From positions 4,848,501-4,912,500 of the forward strand of contig NZ_JACHJW010000001.1 in the NCBI RefSeq assembly GCF_014203835.1: a stretch of 64,000 bases of DNA, written 5' to 3'. The position numbers were made by a program, and so were the translations under genes. Below the pieces are notes generated by a model. It saw only the letters and a program-made list of their open reading frames with translations, made no database searches and had not been told where the DNA came from. Source of the stretch: Micromonospora polyrhachis. Lineage in GTDB: Bacteria > Actinomycetota > Actinomycetes > Mycobacteriales > Micromonosporaceae. Position 1 is the stretch's first letter. Every line of letters starts with the position of its first letter. Shown piece by piece: positions 26,301 to 35,341 of the stretch.

Positions 26301-27287
26301 TCAGCGCCAGCCCTGCCGACGTGCCAACCAGGCCAGTGCCATCTCCCCGCTCCACTGTTCGTGCGTTCGTACGTGCGGGGAGGCCCCGGTAGGCCCGGAC
26401 GCTGCCCGGCACAACCAGTATCCGGACATAGCCGCGAGCGTGGCATCCAGGGCGTGGGGTGGCGCCTCGGCTGCGGCGGGATGCGTGGCGAAGAACCGGT
26501 CGGCGTCCAGGCCACTCGCGTACGCGGTGACGAGCAGACCCGCCACGTCGAACCAGGCGGGCCCGAAACACACCCAGTTCCAGTCGCAGAACCAGGCGTC
26601 TCCGACCCGATCGATGAGTACGTTGTCCAGCCGCAGGTCGTTGTGGATGACTGTGCCGGTCGCGGCGTATCCGGGGAGCAGTGCCTCCAGGCGTACCAGC
26701 TCCGGCAGCCGGTCCAGGGTGCCGGCCGATACGGCGGGCACCGGTTCCCGGCCAGCGGCGATCTCCCGCCACCAGGACAGGTCGGTGTGGGCGACCCCGG
26801 CCAGCCCGGACAGGCCGAGGGCGACCAGTTCGGCGGGAGGCTCACGGAGCGCGTCGGCAACCGTGGCGTACGCCGTGAGGGTGGCGTCCAACTCGGCGGG
26901 CACCCAGGGCAGTGTGGGCATCCGACCGCCGTCGACGGCGTCGAGGCAGATGACGAAGTGATCTGCTGTGGTGAGTGTCCATCGGGGGCGGGGCACCCGG
27001 AGCCGTGGTGGAAGGACGGCGGTGACGGCGGCCTCCCGGGCGTACCAGTGGCAGAGGTCCGGCTGGCCGATCAGGGACGCGGCCTTGACGAAGACCGGCT
27101 CCCCAGCGGCCGTGTCGAGTACGGCGGCGAAGCCCCGGGTGAAGCCACCACCGGCGGTACGGGCACCGGTGACCGGGCTGCCCAACCGATCCTCGATCGT
27201 CGCGCGCAGATCCGGTGGCAGGTCGGCCCAGTCGGGCCGGATCGCGGTCCGGTCGTACGGGACGGCCGGTAGCGGGAGCGCGGACAT
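26301..27287 (-). CDS. Aminoglycoside phosphotransferase-fold kinase
   Basis: A 328-residue APH/choline-kinase-fold protein. The catalytic loop is seen as VIHNDLRLDNVLID (HxDxxxxN near residue 213) and the metal-binding motif as CDWNWV, followed by the GPAWFDVAGLL segment. In the N-lobe, FVKAA provides the likely ATP lysine. The family phosphorylates small molecules such as antibiotics, choline, or metabolites; the substrate is unknown, and resistance should not be assumed. The ATG at 27287 is chosen because GGATGGGGAG lies directly ahead, although the spacing is short. Confidence 0.82.
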   Translation of the reverse strand: MSALPLPAVPYDRTAIRPDWADLPPDLRATIEDRLGSPVTGARTAGGGFTRGFAAVLDTAAGEPVFVKAASLIGQPDLCHWYAREAAVTAVLPPRLRVPRPRWTLTTADHFVICLDAVDGGRMPTLPWVPAELDATLTAYATVADALREPPAELVALGLSGLAGVAHTDLSWWREIAAGREPVPAVSAGTLDRLPELVRLEALLPGYAATGTVIHNDLRLDNVLIDRVGDAWFCDWNWVCFGPAWFDVAGLLVTAYASGLDADRFFATHPAAAEAPPHALDATLAAMSGYWLCRAASGPTGASPHVRTHEQWSGEMALAWLARRQGWR

Positions 27288-27375
27288 CTCCCCATCCTGC
27301 CTGGCGCGAAATCCGTTGGCATCCGGTCGGGCGCGGCGCGGCTTGGCTGGTGGCGATCTGTCAGACTGCCCCGTT

Positions 27376-27915
27376 ATGCGGACGGACGACTTCTGGACCT
27401 TGATCGACCAGGCCCGGACCGGTGCCGACGGGGACGTCGAGGCGATTGCTGCCCGGGCGACGGAGCTGTTGGCCGCCCGGGACGTCGCCGACATCGTCGG
27501 ATACGCCCGGCACCAGCGCCGGGTGCTGGCCGCCTCCTACCTGGTGGATCTGTGGGGGGCGGCGTACCTGATCAACGGTGGCTGCTCCGACGACTGGTTC
27601 GACTACTTCCGGGGGTGGTTGATCGCCCAGGGGCGGAGCGTGTTCGCCCGGGCGGTGGCCGAGCCCGACTCGCTGGCCGAGCTGCCGGTGGTTCGGCAGG
27701 CGGCGGTGACGGGTGAGGACTTCGCGTCGCAGGAGATGCTAGGCGTCGCCACCCGGGCCTATCGCAAGGCGACGGCCACGGAGTTGCCGCCCGACCCGGA
27801 CGCGGTGCCGTACCCCCCGGAGATCGGCGAATTCTGGGACTTCGACGACGAGGGTTCGGCACGGCGGCAACTTCCTCGGCTGGCGGCTCTGTTCCTGGAT
27901 CCGCCAGCGGAGTGA
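27376..27915 (+). CDS. DUF4240 domain protein
   Basis: A 179-residue DUF4240 protein: MRTDDFWTLIDQAR at the start, LWGAAYLINGGCSDDWFDYF near residue 70, and GEDFASQEMLGVATRAY further on, the usual conserved parts. Similar proteins are scattered in actinomycetes and their function is unknown. The WGR-like early FW and central CSDDWF residues are its hallmark. It is divergent from the kinase gene, and a 16-17-bp repeat array begins at its stop codon. Confidence 0.85.
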   Translation: MRTDDFWTLIDQARTGADGDVEAIAARATELLAARDVADIVGYARHQRRVLAASYLVDLWGAAYLINGGCSDDWFDYFRGWLIAQGRSVFARAVAEPDSLAELPVVRQAAVTGEDFASQEMLGVATRAYRKATATELPPDPDAVPYPPEIGEFWDFDDEGSARRQLPRLAALFLDPPAE

Positions 27916-27987
27916 GCTACCGGAGGAGTGAGGGTGCCGGCGGAGTGAGGGTGCCGGCGGAACGATCCGCCGGAGGAGTGATCCGCC
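27910..27987. repeat. 16-17-bp tandem repeat starting at the DUF4240 stop codon
   Basis: Five units begin with GAGTGA or GAACGA. The first (27910-27925) contains the gene's own GAG-TGA end, units 2 and 3 are identical 17-mers, and units 4 and 5 are diverged. The array fills much of the gap before lepA. Confidence 0.8.
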
Positions 27988-28074
27988 CCCGCTCCCGGGG
28001 ACGTGGGAGCATAGAGGCGGTCGGCATCCCGCCGATCGTTGCCCGTCCTCCTCAGTCGATCAGAACGGACCGCT

Positions 28075-29961
28075 GTGCCACCGACGCTCGACCCCGGCGC
28101 GAACGCTCCTGGTGCCACCGACCCTGGCCGCATCCGGAACTTCTGCATCATCGCCCACATCGACCACGGTAAGTCGACCCTGGCCGACCGGATGTTGCAG
28201 CTCACCGGTGTGGTCGATCCCCGGCAGATGCGCGCGCAGTATCTCGACCGGATGGACATCGAGCGGGAGCGCGGCATCACGATCAAGAGTCAGGCGGTCC
28301 GCATGCCGTGGACCGTACGGGAGGGCGCCCAGCAGGGCGAACACGCCGTCCTGAACATGATCGACACCCCGGGACACGTGGACTTCACCTACGAGGTGTC
28401 CCGCTCGCTGGCCGCCTGTGAGGGTGCGGTGCTACTGGTCGACGCGGCGCAGGGGATCGAGGCCCAGACACTGGCCAACCTCTACCTGGCGCTGGAGAAC
28501 GACCTGCACGTCATTCCGGTGCTCAACAAGATCGACCTGCCGGCGGCGCAGCCGGACAAGTACGCCGAGGAGTTGGCCCATCTGATCGGCGGCGACCCGA
28601 GCGACTGCATCCGGGTCTCCGGCAAGACCGGTGAGGGCGTGCCGTACCTGCTCGACGAGATCGTGCGGCAGTTCAAGCCGCCGGTCGGGGACGCGCCGGC
28701 CCCGGCCCGCGCGATGATCTTCGACTCGGTGTACGACGTCTACCGGGGCGTGGTCACCTACGTCCGGGTCATCGACGGTCGGATCGAGGCCCGCGACAAG
28801 ATCAAGATGATGTCCACCGGCGCGGTGCACGAGCTGCTGGAGATCGGCGTCATCTCCCCGGAGATGGAGAAGGCCGGGGCGCTCGGCGTCGGCGAGGTCG
28901 GCTACCTCATCACCGGCGTGAAGGACGTCCGGCAGTCCCGGGTCGGTGACACGGTCACCATCAACGCCCGGCCAGCCGCCGAGCCGCTGGGCGGCTACAA
29001 GGACCCGAAGCCGATGGTCTACTCCGGGCTCTACCCGATCGACGGCTCCGACTACCCGGACCTGCGGGAGGCGCTGGACAAGCTCAAGCTCAACGACGCC
29101 GCGCTCAGCTACGAGCCGGAGACCTCCGGTGCGCTCGGCTTCGGTTTCCGGTGTGGCTTCCTCGGCCTGCTCCACCTGGAGATCATCCGGGAACGGCTGG
29201 AGCGCGAGTTCGGACTGGACCTCATCTCCACCGCGCCGAACGTCGTCTACCGGGCCATCCTGGAGGACGGCAACGAGATCGTCGTCACCAACCCCAGCGA
29301 ATACCCGACCGGCAAGGTGGCCGAGGTCTTCGAGCCGGTCGTCCGGGCTACGGTGCTGACCCCCAACGACTACGTCGGCGCGGTCATGGAGCTGTGCCAG
29401 GGACGCCGGGGTTCGTTGCAGGGGATGGACTACCTCTCCGCCGACCGGGTCGAGCTGCGCTACACGCTGCCGCTGGCCGAGATCATCTTCGACTTCTTCG
29501 ACCAGCTCAAGAGCCGTACCAAGGGCTACGCGTCATTGGACTACGAGCCCACCGACGAGCAGTCGTCCGACCTGGTCAAGGTGGACATCCTGCTGCATGG
29601 CGAGCCGGTGGACGCGTTCAGCGCCATCGTGCACAAGGACAAGGCGTACAACTACGGCGTCACGATCGCCGCCAAGCTTCGTACGTTGATCCCGCGCCAG
29701 CAGTTCGAGGTGCCGATCCAGGCAGCCATCGGCAACCGGGTGATCGCCCGGGAGACCATCCGGGCGATTCGCAAGGACGTGCTGGCCAAGTGCTACGGCG
29801 GTGACATCACCCGGAAGCGCAAGCTGCTGGAGAAGCAGAAGGAAGGCAAGAAGCGAATGAAGATGGTGGGCCGGGTCGAGGTCCCCCAGGAAGCCTTCAT
29901 CGCCGCGCTCTCCACCTCCGACTCCGGCGATGGTGGCGGCAAGGGCGGCGGAAAGAAGTGA
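28075..29961 (+). CDS. lepA: Elongation factor 4 (LepA)
   Basis: A 628-residue translational GTPase. Motifs are G1 AHIDHGKST near residue 22, RGITIKSQ (G2), DTPGHVDF (G3) and NKIDLPAA (G4); the EF4-specific C-terminal domain ends in [19 protein letters not shown]4 helps ribosome assembly or remobilises stalled ribosomes. The GTG at 28075 ([13 protein letters not shown]) is chosen as the start; ATG at 28039 would add 12 residues. The NUDIX gene overlaps its stop by four bases. Confidence 0.95.
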   Translation: MPPTLDPGANAPGATDPGRIRNFCIIAHIDHGKSTLADRMLQLTGVVDPRQMRAQYLDRMDIERERGITIKSQAVRMPWTVREGAQQGEHAVLNMIDTPGHVDFTYEVSRSLAACEGAVLLVDAAQGIEAQTLANLYLALENDLHVIPVLNKIDLPAAQPDKYAEELAHLIGGDPSDCIRVSGKTGEGVPYLLDEIVRQFKPPVGDAPAPARAMIFDSVYDVYRGVVTYVRVIDGRIEARDKIKMMSTGAVHELLEIGVISPEMEKAGALGVGEVGYLITGVKDVRQSRVGDTVTINARPAAEPLGGYKDPKPMVYSGLYPIDGSDYPDLREALDKLKLNDAALSYEPETSGALGFGFRCGFLGLLHLEIIRERLEREFGLDLISTAPNVVYRAILEDGNEIVVTNPSEYPTGKVAEVFEPVVRATVLTPNDYVGAVMELCQGRRGSLQGMDYLSADRVELRYTLPLAEIIFDFFDQLKSRTKGYASLDYEPTDEQSSDLVKVDILLHGEPVDAFSAIVHKDKAYNYGVTIAAKLRTLIPRQQFEVPIQAAIGNRVIARETIRAIRKDVLAKCYGGDITRKRKLLEKQKEGKKRMKMVGRVEVPQEAFIAALSTSDSGDGGGKGGGKK

Positions 29962-30515
29962 CCCTGGGGGCACACGGGCCTGCGGCTGAAACCCTGCGGG
30001 CGTACGGGCCCACCGCGTCGTTCTGCCCCCGCTGTGCGGCACAGCTGTCAGCCACCCCGCCGACCAGTTGTGCCGCCTGCGGCTACCAGTTGTTCATCAA
30101 CGCCCGCCCCACCGGGGGCGTGATCGTGCTCGACGGCCACCCGGACGACCGGCGGTTCCTGGCGTTGAAGCGGGCGGCGCAGCCGCAGGCGGGGCGCTGG
30201 GAACTGCCGGGCGGCTTCTGTGACGGCTGGGAGCACCCGGCCGAGGCAGCTGTCCGGGAAGCCCGGGAGGAGTTGGGCGTCGAGGTCGAGCTGGGTGACC
30301 TTGTCGGCATGTACCTCGGGGGTTACGACTTCCAGGGCGAGACGTTGCCCGTCCTCGATGTGTTCTTCCTGGCGAGGATCGCCACGGGGGAGATCACGTT
30401 GAACCCCAGCGAATCCTCCGACATGAAGTGGTTCCCACTCGCGGAGCCGCCTCCGTTGGCCTTCTCCACGATGGATCGGGCGGTCCGGGACACGGCCCGC
30501 CGATTCGGCCACTGA
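29958..30515 (+). CDS. NUDIX hydrolase with zinc-ribbon
   Basis: A 185-residue protein. An N-terminal CPRC/CAAC zinc ribbon (residues about 21-40) precedes a NUDIX domain with the full catalytic box ([18 protein letters not shown], then REELG). Family members hydrolyse nucleoside diphosphates linked to another group; the zinc ribbon resembles that of NADH pyrophosphatase-type proteins, but the substrate is open. Its GTG overlaps the lepA stop (GTGA), so it is translated with lepA. Confidence 0.9.
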   Translation: MTLGAHGPAAETLRAYGPTASFCPRCAAQLSATPPTSCAACGYQLFINARPTGGVIVLDGHPDDRRFLALKRAAQPQAGRWELPGGFCDGWEHPAEAAVREAREELGVEVELGDLVGMYLGGYDFQGETLPVLDVFFLARIATGEITLNPSESSDMKWFPLAEPPPLAFSTMDRAVRDTARRFGH

Positions 30516-30618
30516 TCGCAGTCCGGTATTTCGCTGTCATCGACCCGGTTTGAGATTTACGAGGGTCGGGAACTTAATCGTCACCAACAGCGAGGCACAC
30601 CCCCGGAGGAGGACCGTC

Positions 30619-30906
30619 GTGGAACTCACCGTTCTCGGTATCATCACCGCACTCATCGTCGGACTGATCGTTGGCGCGATTGGTCGCCTGATCGTTCCGG
30701 GCCGCCAGAACATGCCGATGTGGCTGCATATGCTCATCGGTGTCGGCGCGGCGCTACTCGGTACCGTACTGGCCCGAGCCATGGGTATCGCCACCCAGAC
30801 CGCTGGCATCGACTGGGCCGAACTGCTCGTCCAGGTGGTCGTGGCCGCCCTGGCCGTGGCCCTGGTGGCGGGTGTCGGTGGACGGCGCAGCGTGAGTCGT
30901 TACTGA
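30619..30906 (+). CDS. GlsB/YeaQ/YmgE family membrane protein
   Basis: A 95-residue protein with three hydrophobic segments; the conserved core is VGLIVGAIGRLIVPGRQNMP. This small family is known as transglycosylase-associated or stress-related, with an unclear role. The GTG at 30619 has GGAGGAGGA just upstream. The final codons (Ser-Arg-Tyr-stop) are the seed of the 32-bp tandem repeat that follows. Confidence 0.88.
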   Translation: MELTVLGIITALIVGLIVGAIGRLIVPGRQNMPMWLHMLIGVGAALLGTVLARAMGIATQTAGIDWAELLVQVVVAALAVALVAGVGGRRSVSRY

Positions 30907-31010
30907 TTCGACAGTGGCGTAGCGTGAACCGCTACTGATTCGACTGTGGCGTAGCGTGAACCGCTACTGATTCGACTGTGGCGTAGCGTCAACCGCTACT
31001 GATTCGACTG
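30899..31010. repeat. 32-bp tandem repeat, 3.5 copies, starting at the glsB-type stop codon
   Basis: Copies are at 30899-30930, 30931-30962 and 30963-30994, with a partial copy to about 31010. Copies 2 and 3 differ by one base. Each unit contains TACTGATTCGAC, so the gene's terminal TAC-TGA is repeated in every copy. Confidence 0.92.
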
Positions 31011-31020
31011 CGACTATGGA

Positions 31021-31054
31021 TCGGGACGCCGGATCATTTGATCCGGCGTCCCGA
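31021..31054. terminator. Perfect 16-bp hairpin
   Basis: TCGGGACGCCGGATCA (31021-31036) and TGATCCGGCGTCCCGA (31039-31054) pair perfectly across a TT loop. It is the first of two hairpins in the convergent gap. Confidence 0.75.
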
Positions 31055-31058
31055 CATT

Positions 31059-31111
31059 GTTGAGGGCCTTTCCGGCAACCCCCGCGGGGGTCGCCGGAAA
31101 AGGCCCTCAAC
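31059..31111. terminator. Long bidirectional terminator hairpin
   Basis: An inverted repeat of about 25 bp with one bulge and one mismatch. The arms begin GTTGAGGGCC and end GGCCCTCAAC, with a GC-rich tip. It ends 7 bp before the stop of the minus-strand dioxygenase gene, and would stop transcription from both sides. Confidence 0.85.
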
Positions 31112-31117
31112 CGCATG

Positions 31118-32038
31118 TCAGCGAAGCCAGGGAATGTTGCGGTCGAGCAGATCGCGTTCCTTGAGTTCCTTACGGAGCGGGATCTCGTTGTCGATGTAGC
31201 CGTCCCAGTTGATGCCCCAGTAGTTCGCGGTGTGCGTACCCTCACCGCAGAGCTGACGCTGGACCGGGGTGCGGTTGGCCCACCACTCGCCGTCCTTGTC
31301 GATGTGCAGTTCGTCGAGCGGACGGATCCACCGGTAGGTGTAGCCGACGAAGAGCATCTTGCGGGTGACGGTCGACAGGTTCGTCGACCGGGAGTGCCAC
31401 TGGCGGCGGTCGAAGATGAACGCGTCACCCGGGTTGGCGGTGATCTCGACCGTGCCCTCCGGATCCGGGTTGTGCACGGTGAGGTCGTCCGGCCGGTCCA
31501 GCGAGTTCCACAGGTGGCTGCCCGGGATCACCTTCGTGGCACCCCGCCCGGTCTCCGAGAGGTCGGAGAGGACGTAGGCCACCTTCAGCGAGAACATCGG
31601 CCGGGGGACGTTCGGGTCCATCGTCTCCGGGTCGGAGTTCTGCCGGTATCCGTCCTGGTGCCAACCCCAGTACGGCTTCTCCGGCTCGGCCGCCGGCGGG
31701 GTCACGTCCAGGTGGTTGTGGTGGGTGTAGATGTTCCAGCCGGCCAGCCCCCACATGTACGGGAACGCGATCGGGTGGGTGAGCAGCTCGCCGAAGAGCT
31801 CGTCGCGCTCCAGGAAGCCCAGCAGGTGCAGCGTGCCGTCCTTGGTGGTACGCCCAGCGGCCAGCTCCTCCGCGTAGACGCGGTCGACCGCCGCCTCCAG
31901 GGCCGCGCGGTGATCCTCGGTCAGGACGTTGCGCAACAGCATGAAGCCCTGCTCGTGGAACTCCTTGCGGTCAGTCTCACTGATCGGCTCGTACCCGGTC
32001 CGGCCACCGTAATCGAACACCGCGTCCAACCTCCCCAT
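31118..32038 (-). CDS. Phytanoyl-CoA dioxygenase (PhyH) family protein
   Basis: A 306-residue Fe(II)/2-oxoglutarate dioxygenase. The iron ligands are read as H127 and D129 (GWHQDGY) and H215 (RRQWHSRST), with a following arginine-containing strand expected for 2-oxoglutarate binding. Such enzymes hydroxylate small molecules; the substrate here is not evident and there is no biosynthetic cluster around it. The ATG at 32038 gives MGRLDAVFDYGGRTGYEPIS; a TTG at 32068 would be the only upstream start. It stands alone, flanked by terminators downstream and about 190 bp of non-coding DNA upstream. Confidence 0.86.
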   Translation of the reverse strand: MGRLDAVFDYGGRTGYEPISETDRKEFHEQGFMLLRNVLTEDHRAALEAAVDRVYAEELAAGRTTKDGTLHLLGFLERDELFGELLTHPIAFPYMWGLAGWNIYTHHNHLDVTPPAAEPEKPYWGWHQDGYRQNSDPETMDPNVPRPMFSLKVAYVLSDLSETGRGATKVIPGSHLWNSLDRPDDLTVHNPDPEGTVEITANPGDAFIFDRRQWHSRSTNLSTVTRKMLFVGYTYRWIRPLDELHIDKDGEWWANRTPVQRQLCGEGTHTANYWGINWDGYIDNEIPLRKELKERDLLDRNIPWLR

Positions 32039-32224
32039 AGGTGGGAGCCCGTTGCTGGGCCCACACAACCCGCCGATGGTAACTCCTCGCAGTCGACTGC
32101 GAAGACAGGGCGTTCCGGTCGGTCGACAGCGAGCCGGGCAGGGGGTACGAAGGGGGACAGGCTGCTGCGGAAAGTGAGAATTCGTGGCGTTCGACAGGCT
32201 GGCGGGACGCTCCGCAGCCAGGCG

Positions 32225-33082
32225 CTACAGGTCCGCGAACACTTCGGCGACGACCAGCTCGGCGCTCGGGTCGGCATCGTCGACCCGGGACCAGGCACCC
32301 TTCTCGGCGGTCCATTGCAGGTCACCGAAGCGCACCCGCTTCACGCCGTGGTCACTTGCGTGGGCCACCAGCCAGTGCGCGTACCGCCACCCGGTCTGGG
32401 CATTGGTTGCTGCCACCGTCAGACCGATCAGGTCGGCAGGGGTACCCGTCTTCAGTTGGCCCCAGTCCAGCCGCAGGCCGTCGATCAGCGCGGCCGCCGC
32501 CGCGCTGCCCCGCATCGCCGGCTCCCGTCCGACGCTGCAGGCAACCGCGCCGGTTGCGTTACCCACCAGGGCCCGGGCGAGCACCGCCGACTCGTCGGCC
32601 CACTTCTCGTACGCCTCGGGGTAGGCCGAGCGCTGTACTGCCTGGGCGGCATCGGTGACCCGCATCCGCTCCCAGCCCCGCACCTTCTTCAGCGCGGCGT
32701 AGAAACGGTTCGCCGCGTAGCGCGGGTCGCTGATCTGCTCTGGCGTACCCCAGCCCTGGCTCGGGCGCTGCTGGAAGAGTCCTATCGAATCCCGGTCACC
32801 GCCGGCCAGGTTCTCCAATCCGGACTCCTGGTACGCGGTGGCCAGCGCGACCACTACCGCCTGTTCCGGCATCTTGCGGCGGATTCCGATCGCCGCGATC
32901 GTGGCCGCGTTGGCCATTTGTACGGGATTGAGGTGGACCCGGCCATCCGCTTGCACCGTGCAGCGCTGGATCAGGGACGGTAGTGGTAGTTGGTGCCGGA
33001 GTGGACCGAGGCTGACGTACACGCCGATCCCGATGACCAGCACGAGCACCACAGCCCCTATCACCACTGCCCGAATCCGCAC
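32225..33082 (-). CDS. Membrane-anchored lysozyme-like (SLT-fold) protein
   Basis: A 285-residue protein with one N-terminal membrane helix (AVVIGAVVLVLVIGIGVYV). It has a domain with AYQESGLENLAGGDRDSIGL followed by FQQRPSQGWGTPEQI, in which the ES and SIGLFQQRPS parts resemble the catalytic and substrate segments of transglycosylase/lysozyme folds. Homologues in actinomycetes are often left unannotated. It probably acts on, or binds, peptidoglycan outside the membrane. The GTG at 33082 is preceded by AGGGGG; GTG at 33088 and TTG at 33109 are alternatives. Confidence 0.72.
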   Translation of the reverse strand: MRIRAVVIGAVVLVLVIGIGVYVSLGPLRHQLPLPSLIQRCTVQADGRVHLNPVQMANAATIAAIGIRRKMPEQAVVVALATAYQESGLENLAGGDRDSIGLFQQRPSQGWGTPEQISDPRYAANRFYAALKKVRGWERMRVTDAAQAVQRSAYPEAYEKWADESAVLARALVGNATGAVACSVGREPAMRGSAAAAALIDGLRLDWGQLKTGTPADLIGLTVAATNAQTGWRYAHWLVAHASDHGVKRVRFGDLQWTAEKGAWSRVDDADPSAELVVAEVFADL

Positions 33083-33231
33083 CGGCACCCCCTGCTCGAA
33101 TGTGTGCAATCGTACGTCCGTCCGCCCACAACCGGCCGGGGTCGCCGAGCACCTGGTCGTACCGCCCGCACCGATCGGCTGACCGGTGCGGACCAGTCGA
33201 CGGGAGCGATCCGGCCCGCCGACGGGTCCAC

Positions 33232-34032
33232 CTAGGTCTCTGGTACCCAGCGGGCCGGCCGCTTCTCACGGAGGGCGAGAATTCCCTCCCGTCCCTCCGT
33301 CGAACGGAAGAATCGGGTAGACCGGTCGGTCAGGTCAGCGAGATCAGCCCGGAAGTCGGTGGTGGTGGGCCGCCGCCGCAGCAGCTCCTTCGCGCCGGCC
33401 AGCGCCCCCGGCGCACCTCGGACCAGCGCGGCGCAGTAGGCGGCCACCGTCGCGTCCAGTTCGTCGGCCGGCGTCGCGACCGTCACCAGCCCGATCCGCT
33501 CGGCTCGCCGGCCGTCGAAGACCTCACCGGTCAGGTACAGCTCGGCGGCGGCGCGCGGATGCAGCCGGGGCAGCACGGTGGCGGAGATGACCGCCGGAAT
33601 CACCCCGATGCGTACCTCGGTGAAGGCGAAGGTCGCCTCGGCGGCGCAGACCGCGATGTCGGCCGCCGTGATCAGCCCCAGGCCACCAGCCCGGGCCGGG
33701 CCGGCCACCCGGGCCACCACCGGCTTCGGGCACTCCCAGATGGCGGTCAGCACCTCGCCGAGCATGGCTGCCGGAACGGTGCCACTGTCGAACGCCGCCG
33801 CGGTCTCCTTCAGGTCCGCGCCGGAGCAGAACACCGGCCCGGTGTGGGAGAGCACCACCGTACGGACCGTGTCGTCCGCGACGGCCGTGGCGAGCGCGGC
33901 GAGGAGTTGGGTCATCAGGGGGGTGGAGAGCGCGTTGCGGTTGTGCGGGCTGTCCAGCGTGAGCGTGGTCACGCCATGCGCGGTCGATGCCCGGACCAGT
34001 GGGTCGGGCTCAGTGGTCAGCTCTGCGGTCAT
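33232..34032 (-). CDS. Enoyl-CoA hydratase/isomerase family protein
   Basis: A 266-residue crotonase-fold protein. The oxyanion-hole segments are seen as NRNALSTPLM and SGADLKE; ARAGGLGLITAADIAV gives the second part; and FTEVRIGVIPAVIS follows. It acts on acyl-CoA thioesters. The E144-type glutamate is not obvious, so isomerase or other chemistry is possible. The ATG at 34032 is only 18 bp from the divergent hemW start, leaving almost no room for leaders on either gene. Confidence 0.88.
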   Translation of the reverse strand: MTAELTTEPDPLVRASTAHGVTTLTLDSPHNRNALSTPLMTQLLAALATAVADDTVRTVVLSHTGPVFCSGADLKETAAAFDSGTVPAAMLGEVLTAIWECPKPVVARVAGPARAGGLGLITAADIAVCAAEATFAFTEVRIGVIPAVISATVLPRLHPRAAAELYLTGEVFDGRRAERIGLVTVATPADELDATVAAYCAALVRGAPGALAGAKELLRRRPTTTDFRADLADLTDRSTRFFRSTEGREGILALREKRPARWVPET

Positions 34033-34050
34033 GCGGCGCACACTAGTGGC

Positions 34051-35274
34051 ATGCCCGCTGTGCTCCCAGAAGGTGAACCCGTGCCCGGCGACGGGATGCT
34101 GCCGTCCGCCGCGCTCGCCCAGGTCGGCGTGCGTGGTTTCGGGGTCTATGTCCATGTCCCGTTCTGCGCCAGCCGGTGTGGCTACTGCGACTTCAACACC
34201 TACACCGCCAGCGAGTTGGGCGGTGGTGCCAGTCGAGACGGGTACGCCGACAGCGTCCTGGCCGAGCTGGCCCTGGCCCGCCGGGTGCTGGCCGACCAAC
34301 CGCCACGCCGGGTGGACACCGTCTTCGTCGGCGGCGGCACCCCCACCCTGCTGCCCGCCGACGACCTTGCCCGCATCCTGGACGGCATCGACCGCACCTG
34401 GGGTCTTGCCGCCGACGTCGAGGTCACCACCGAGGCCAATCCCGAGTCGGTGACCCCGGAGTCGCTCAAGACGCTACGGGCGGCCGGCTACACCCGGATC
34501 TCGCTGGGCATGCAGTCGGCCGCCGCCGGAGTGCTCGCGGTCCTCGACCGCCGGCACACCGCCGGTCGGGCCACGGCTGCTGTCGCGGAGGCCCGCGACG
34601 CCGGGTTCGACCACGTCAACCTGGACCTGATCTACGGCACGCCGGGGGAGAGCGCCGAGGACTTCGCCGCCTCGCTGGCCGAGGTGACCGCCGCCGGGGT
34701 CGACCACGTCAGCGCGTACGCCCTGATCGTGGAGGACGGCACCCGGCTGGCCGCCCGGATGCGCCGGGGCGAGTTGCCGTACCCGAGTGACGACGTGGCC
34801 GCAGACCGCTACCTGGCGGCCGAGGCCGCGCTGACCGCCGCCGGCTTCTCCTGGTACGAGGTGTCCAACTGGGCTCGTACACCGGCCGCCCGGTGCCGAC
34901 ACAACCTGCTCTACTGGACCGGCGCTGACTGGTGGGGGCTCGGTCCCGGGGCGCACAGCCACGTCGGTGGGGTCCGCTGGTGGAACGTCAAACACCCGAC
35001 GACGTACGCGGCTCGGCTCGCCGAGGGGAGGTCCCCGGGACACGGGCGGGAGACGCTGACCCTCGCGGATCAGCGGATGGAGGACGTGATGCTGCGGCTG
35101 CGCCTGGCCACTGGGTTGCCGCTGGACACCCTCGACGACGCCGGCCGGGCCGCCGCGACCCGGGCGCTGGCCAACGGGCTGCTCCAGGAACCGGCGTACG
35201 CCGCCGGGCGCGCGGTGCTCACCCTGCGCGGGCGGCTCCTCGCCGACGCGGTCGTCCGCGACCTGCTGCCCTGA
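34051..35274 (+). CDS. hemW: Heme chaperone HemW
   Basis: A 407-residue radical SAM protein of the HemW type (formerly called HemN-like). The cluster site is VPFCASRCGYCDF with C39, C43 and C46, so it has HemW's Cx3Cx2CxF pattern. The GGGTPTLL segment and a C-terminal HemW domain follow. HemW binds heme and hands it to respiratory enzymes rather than acting as coproporphyrinogen oxidase. The ATG at 34051 is used. In many actinobacteria it lies between lepA and hrcA, as here. Confidence 0.93.
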   Translation: MPAVLPEGEPVPGDGMLPSAALAQVGVRGFGVYVHVPFCASRCGYCDFNTYTASELGGGASRDGYADSVLAELALARRVLADQPPRRVDTVFVGGGTPTLLPADDLARILDGIDRTWGLAADVEVTTEANPESVTPESLKTLRAAGYTRISLGMQSAAAGVLAVLDRRHTAGRATAAVAEARDAGFDHVNLDLIYGTPGESAEDFAASLAEVTAAGVDHVSAYALIVEDGTRLAARMRRGELPYPSDDVAADRYLAAEAALTAAGFSWYEVSNWARTPAARCRHNLLYWTGADWWGLGPGAHSHVGGVRWWNVKHPTTYAARLAEGRSPGHGRETLTLADQRMEDVMLRLRLATGLPLDTLDDAGRAAATRALANGLLQEPAYAAGRAVLTLRGRLLADAVVRDLLP

Positions 35275-35341
35275 CCGGTACGGCCTGCGCCCGGGCTGCC
35301 GACCGGGATCCGTCGACTGCCCGGCGCGGCCGGTCTTGGAG

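Noticed and set aside
30899-31010. Possible CRISPR array
   Set aside because: The 32-bp units are directly adjacent with no unique spacers and no cas genes nearby; this is a simple tandem repeat.
31115-32983. 622-codon plus-strand frame across the dioxygenase and lysozyme-like genes
   Set aside because: It crosses two well-supported minus-strand genes and their intergenic gap; the composition is that of an antisense shadow.
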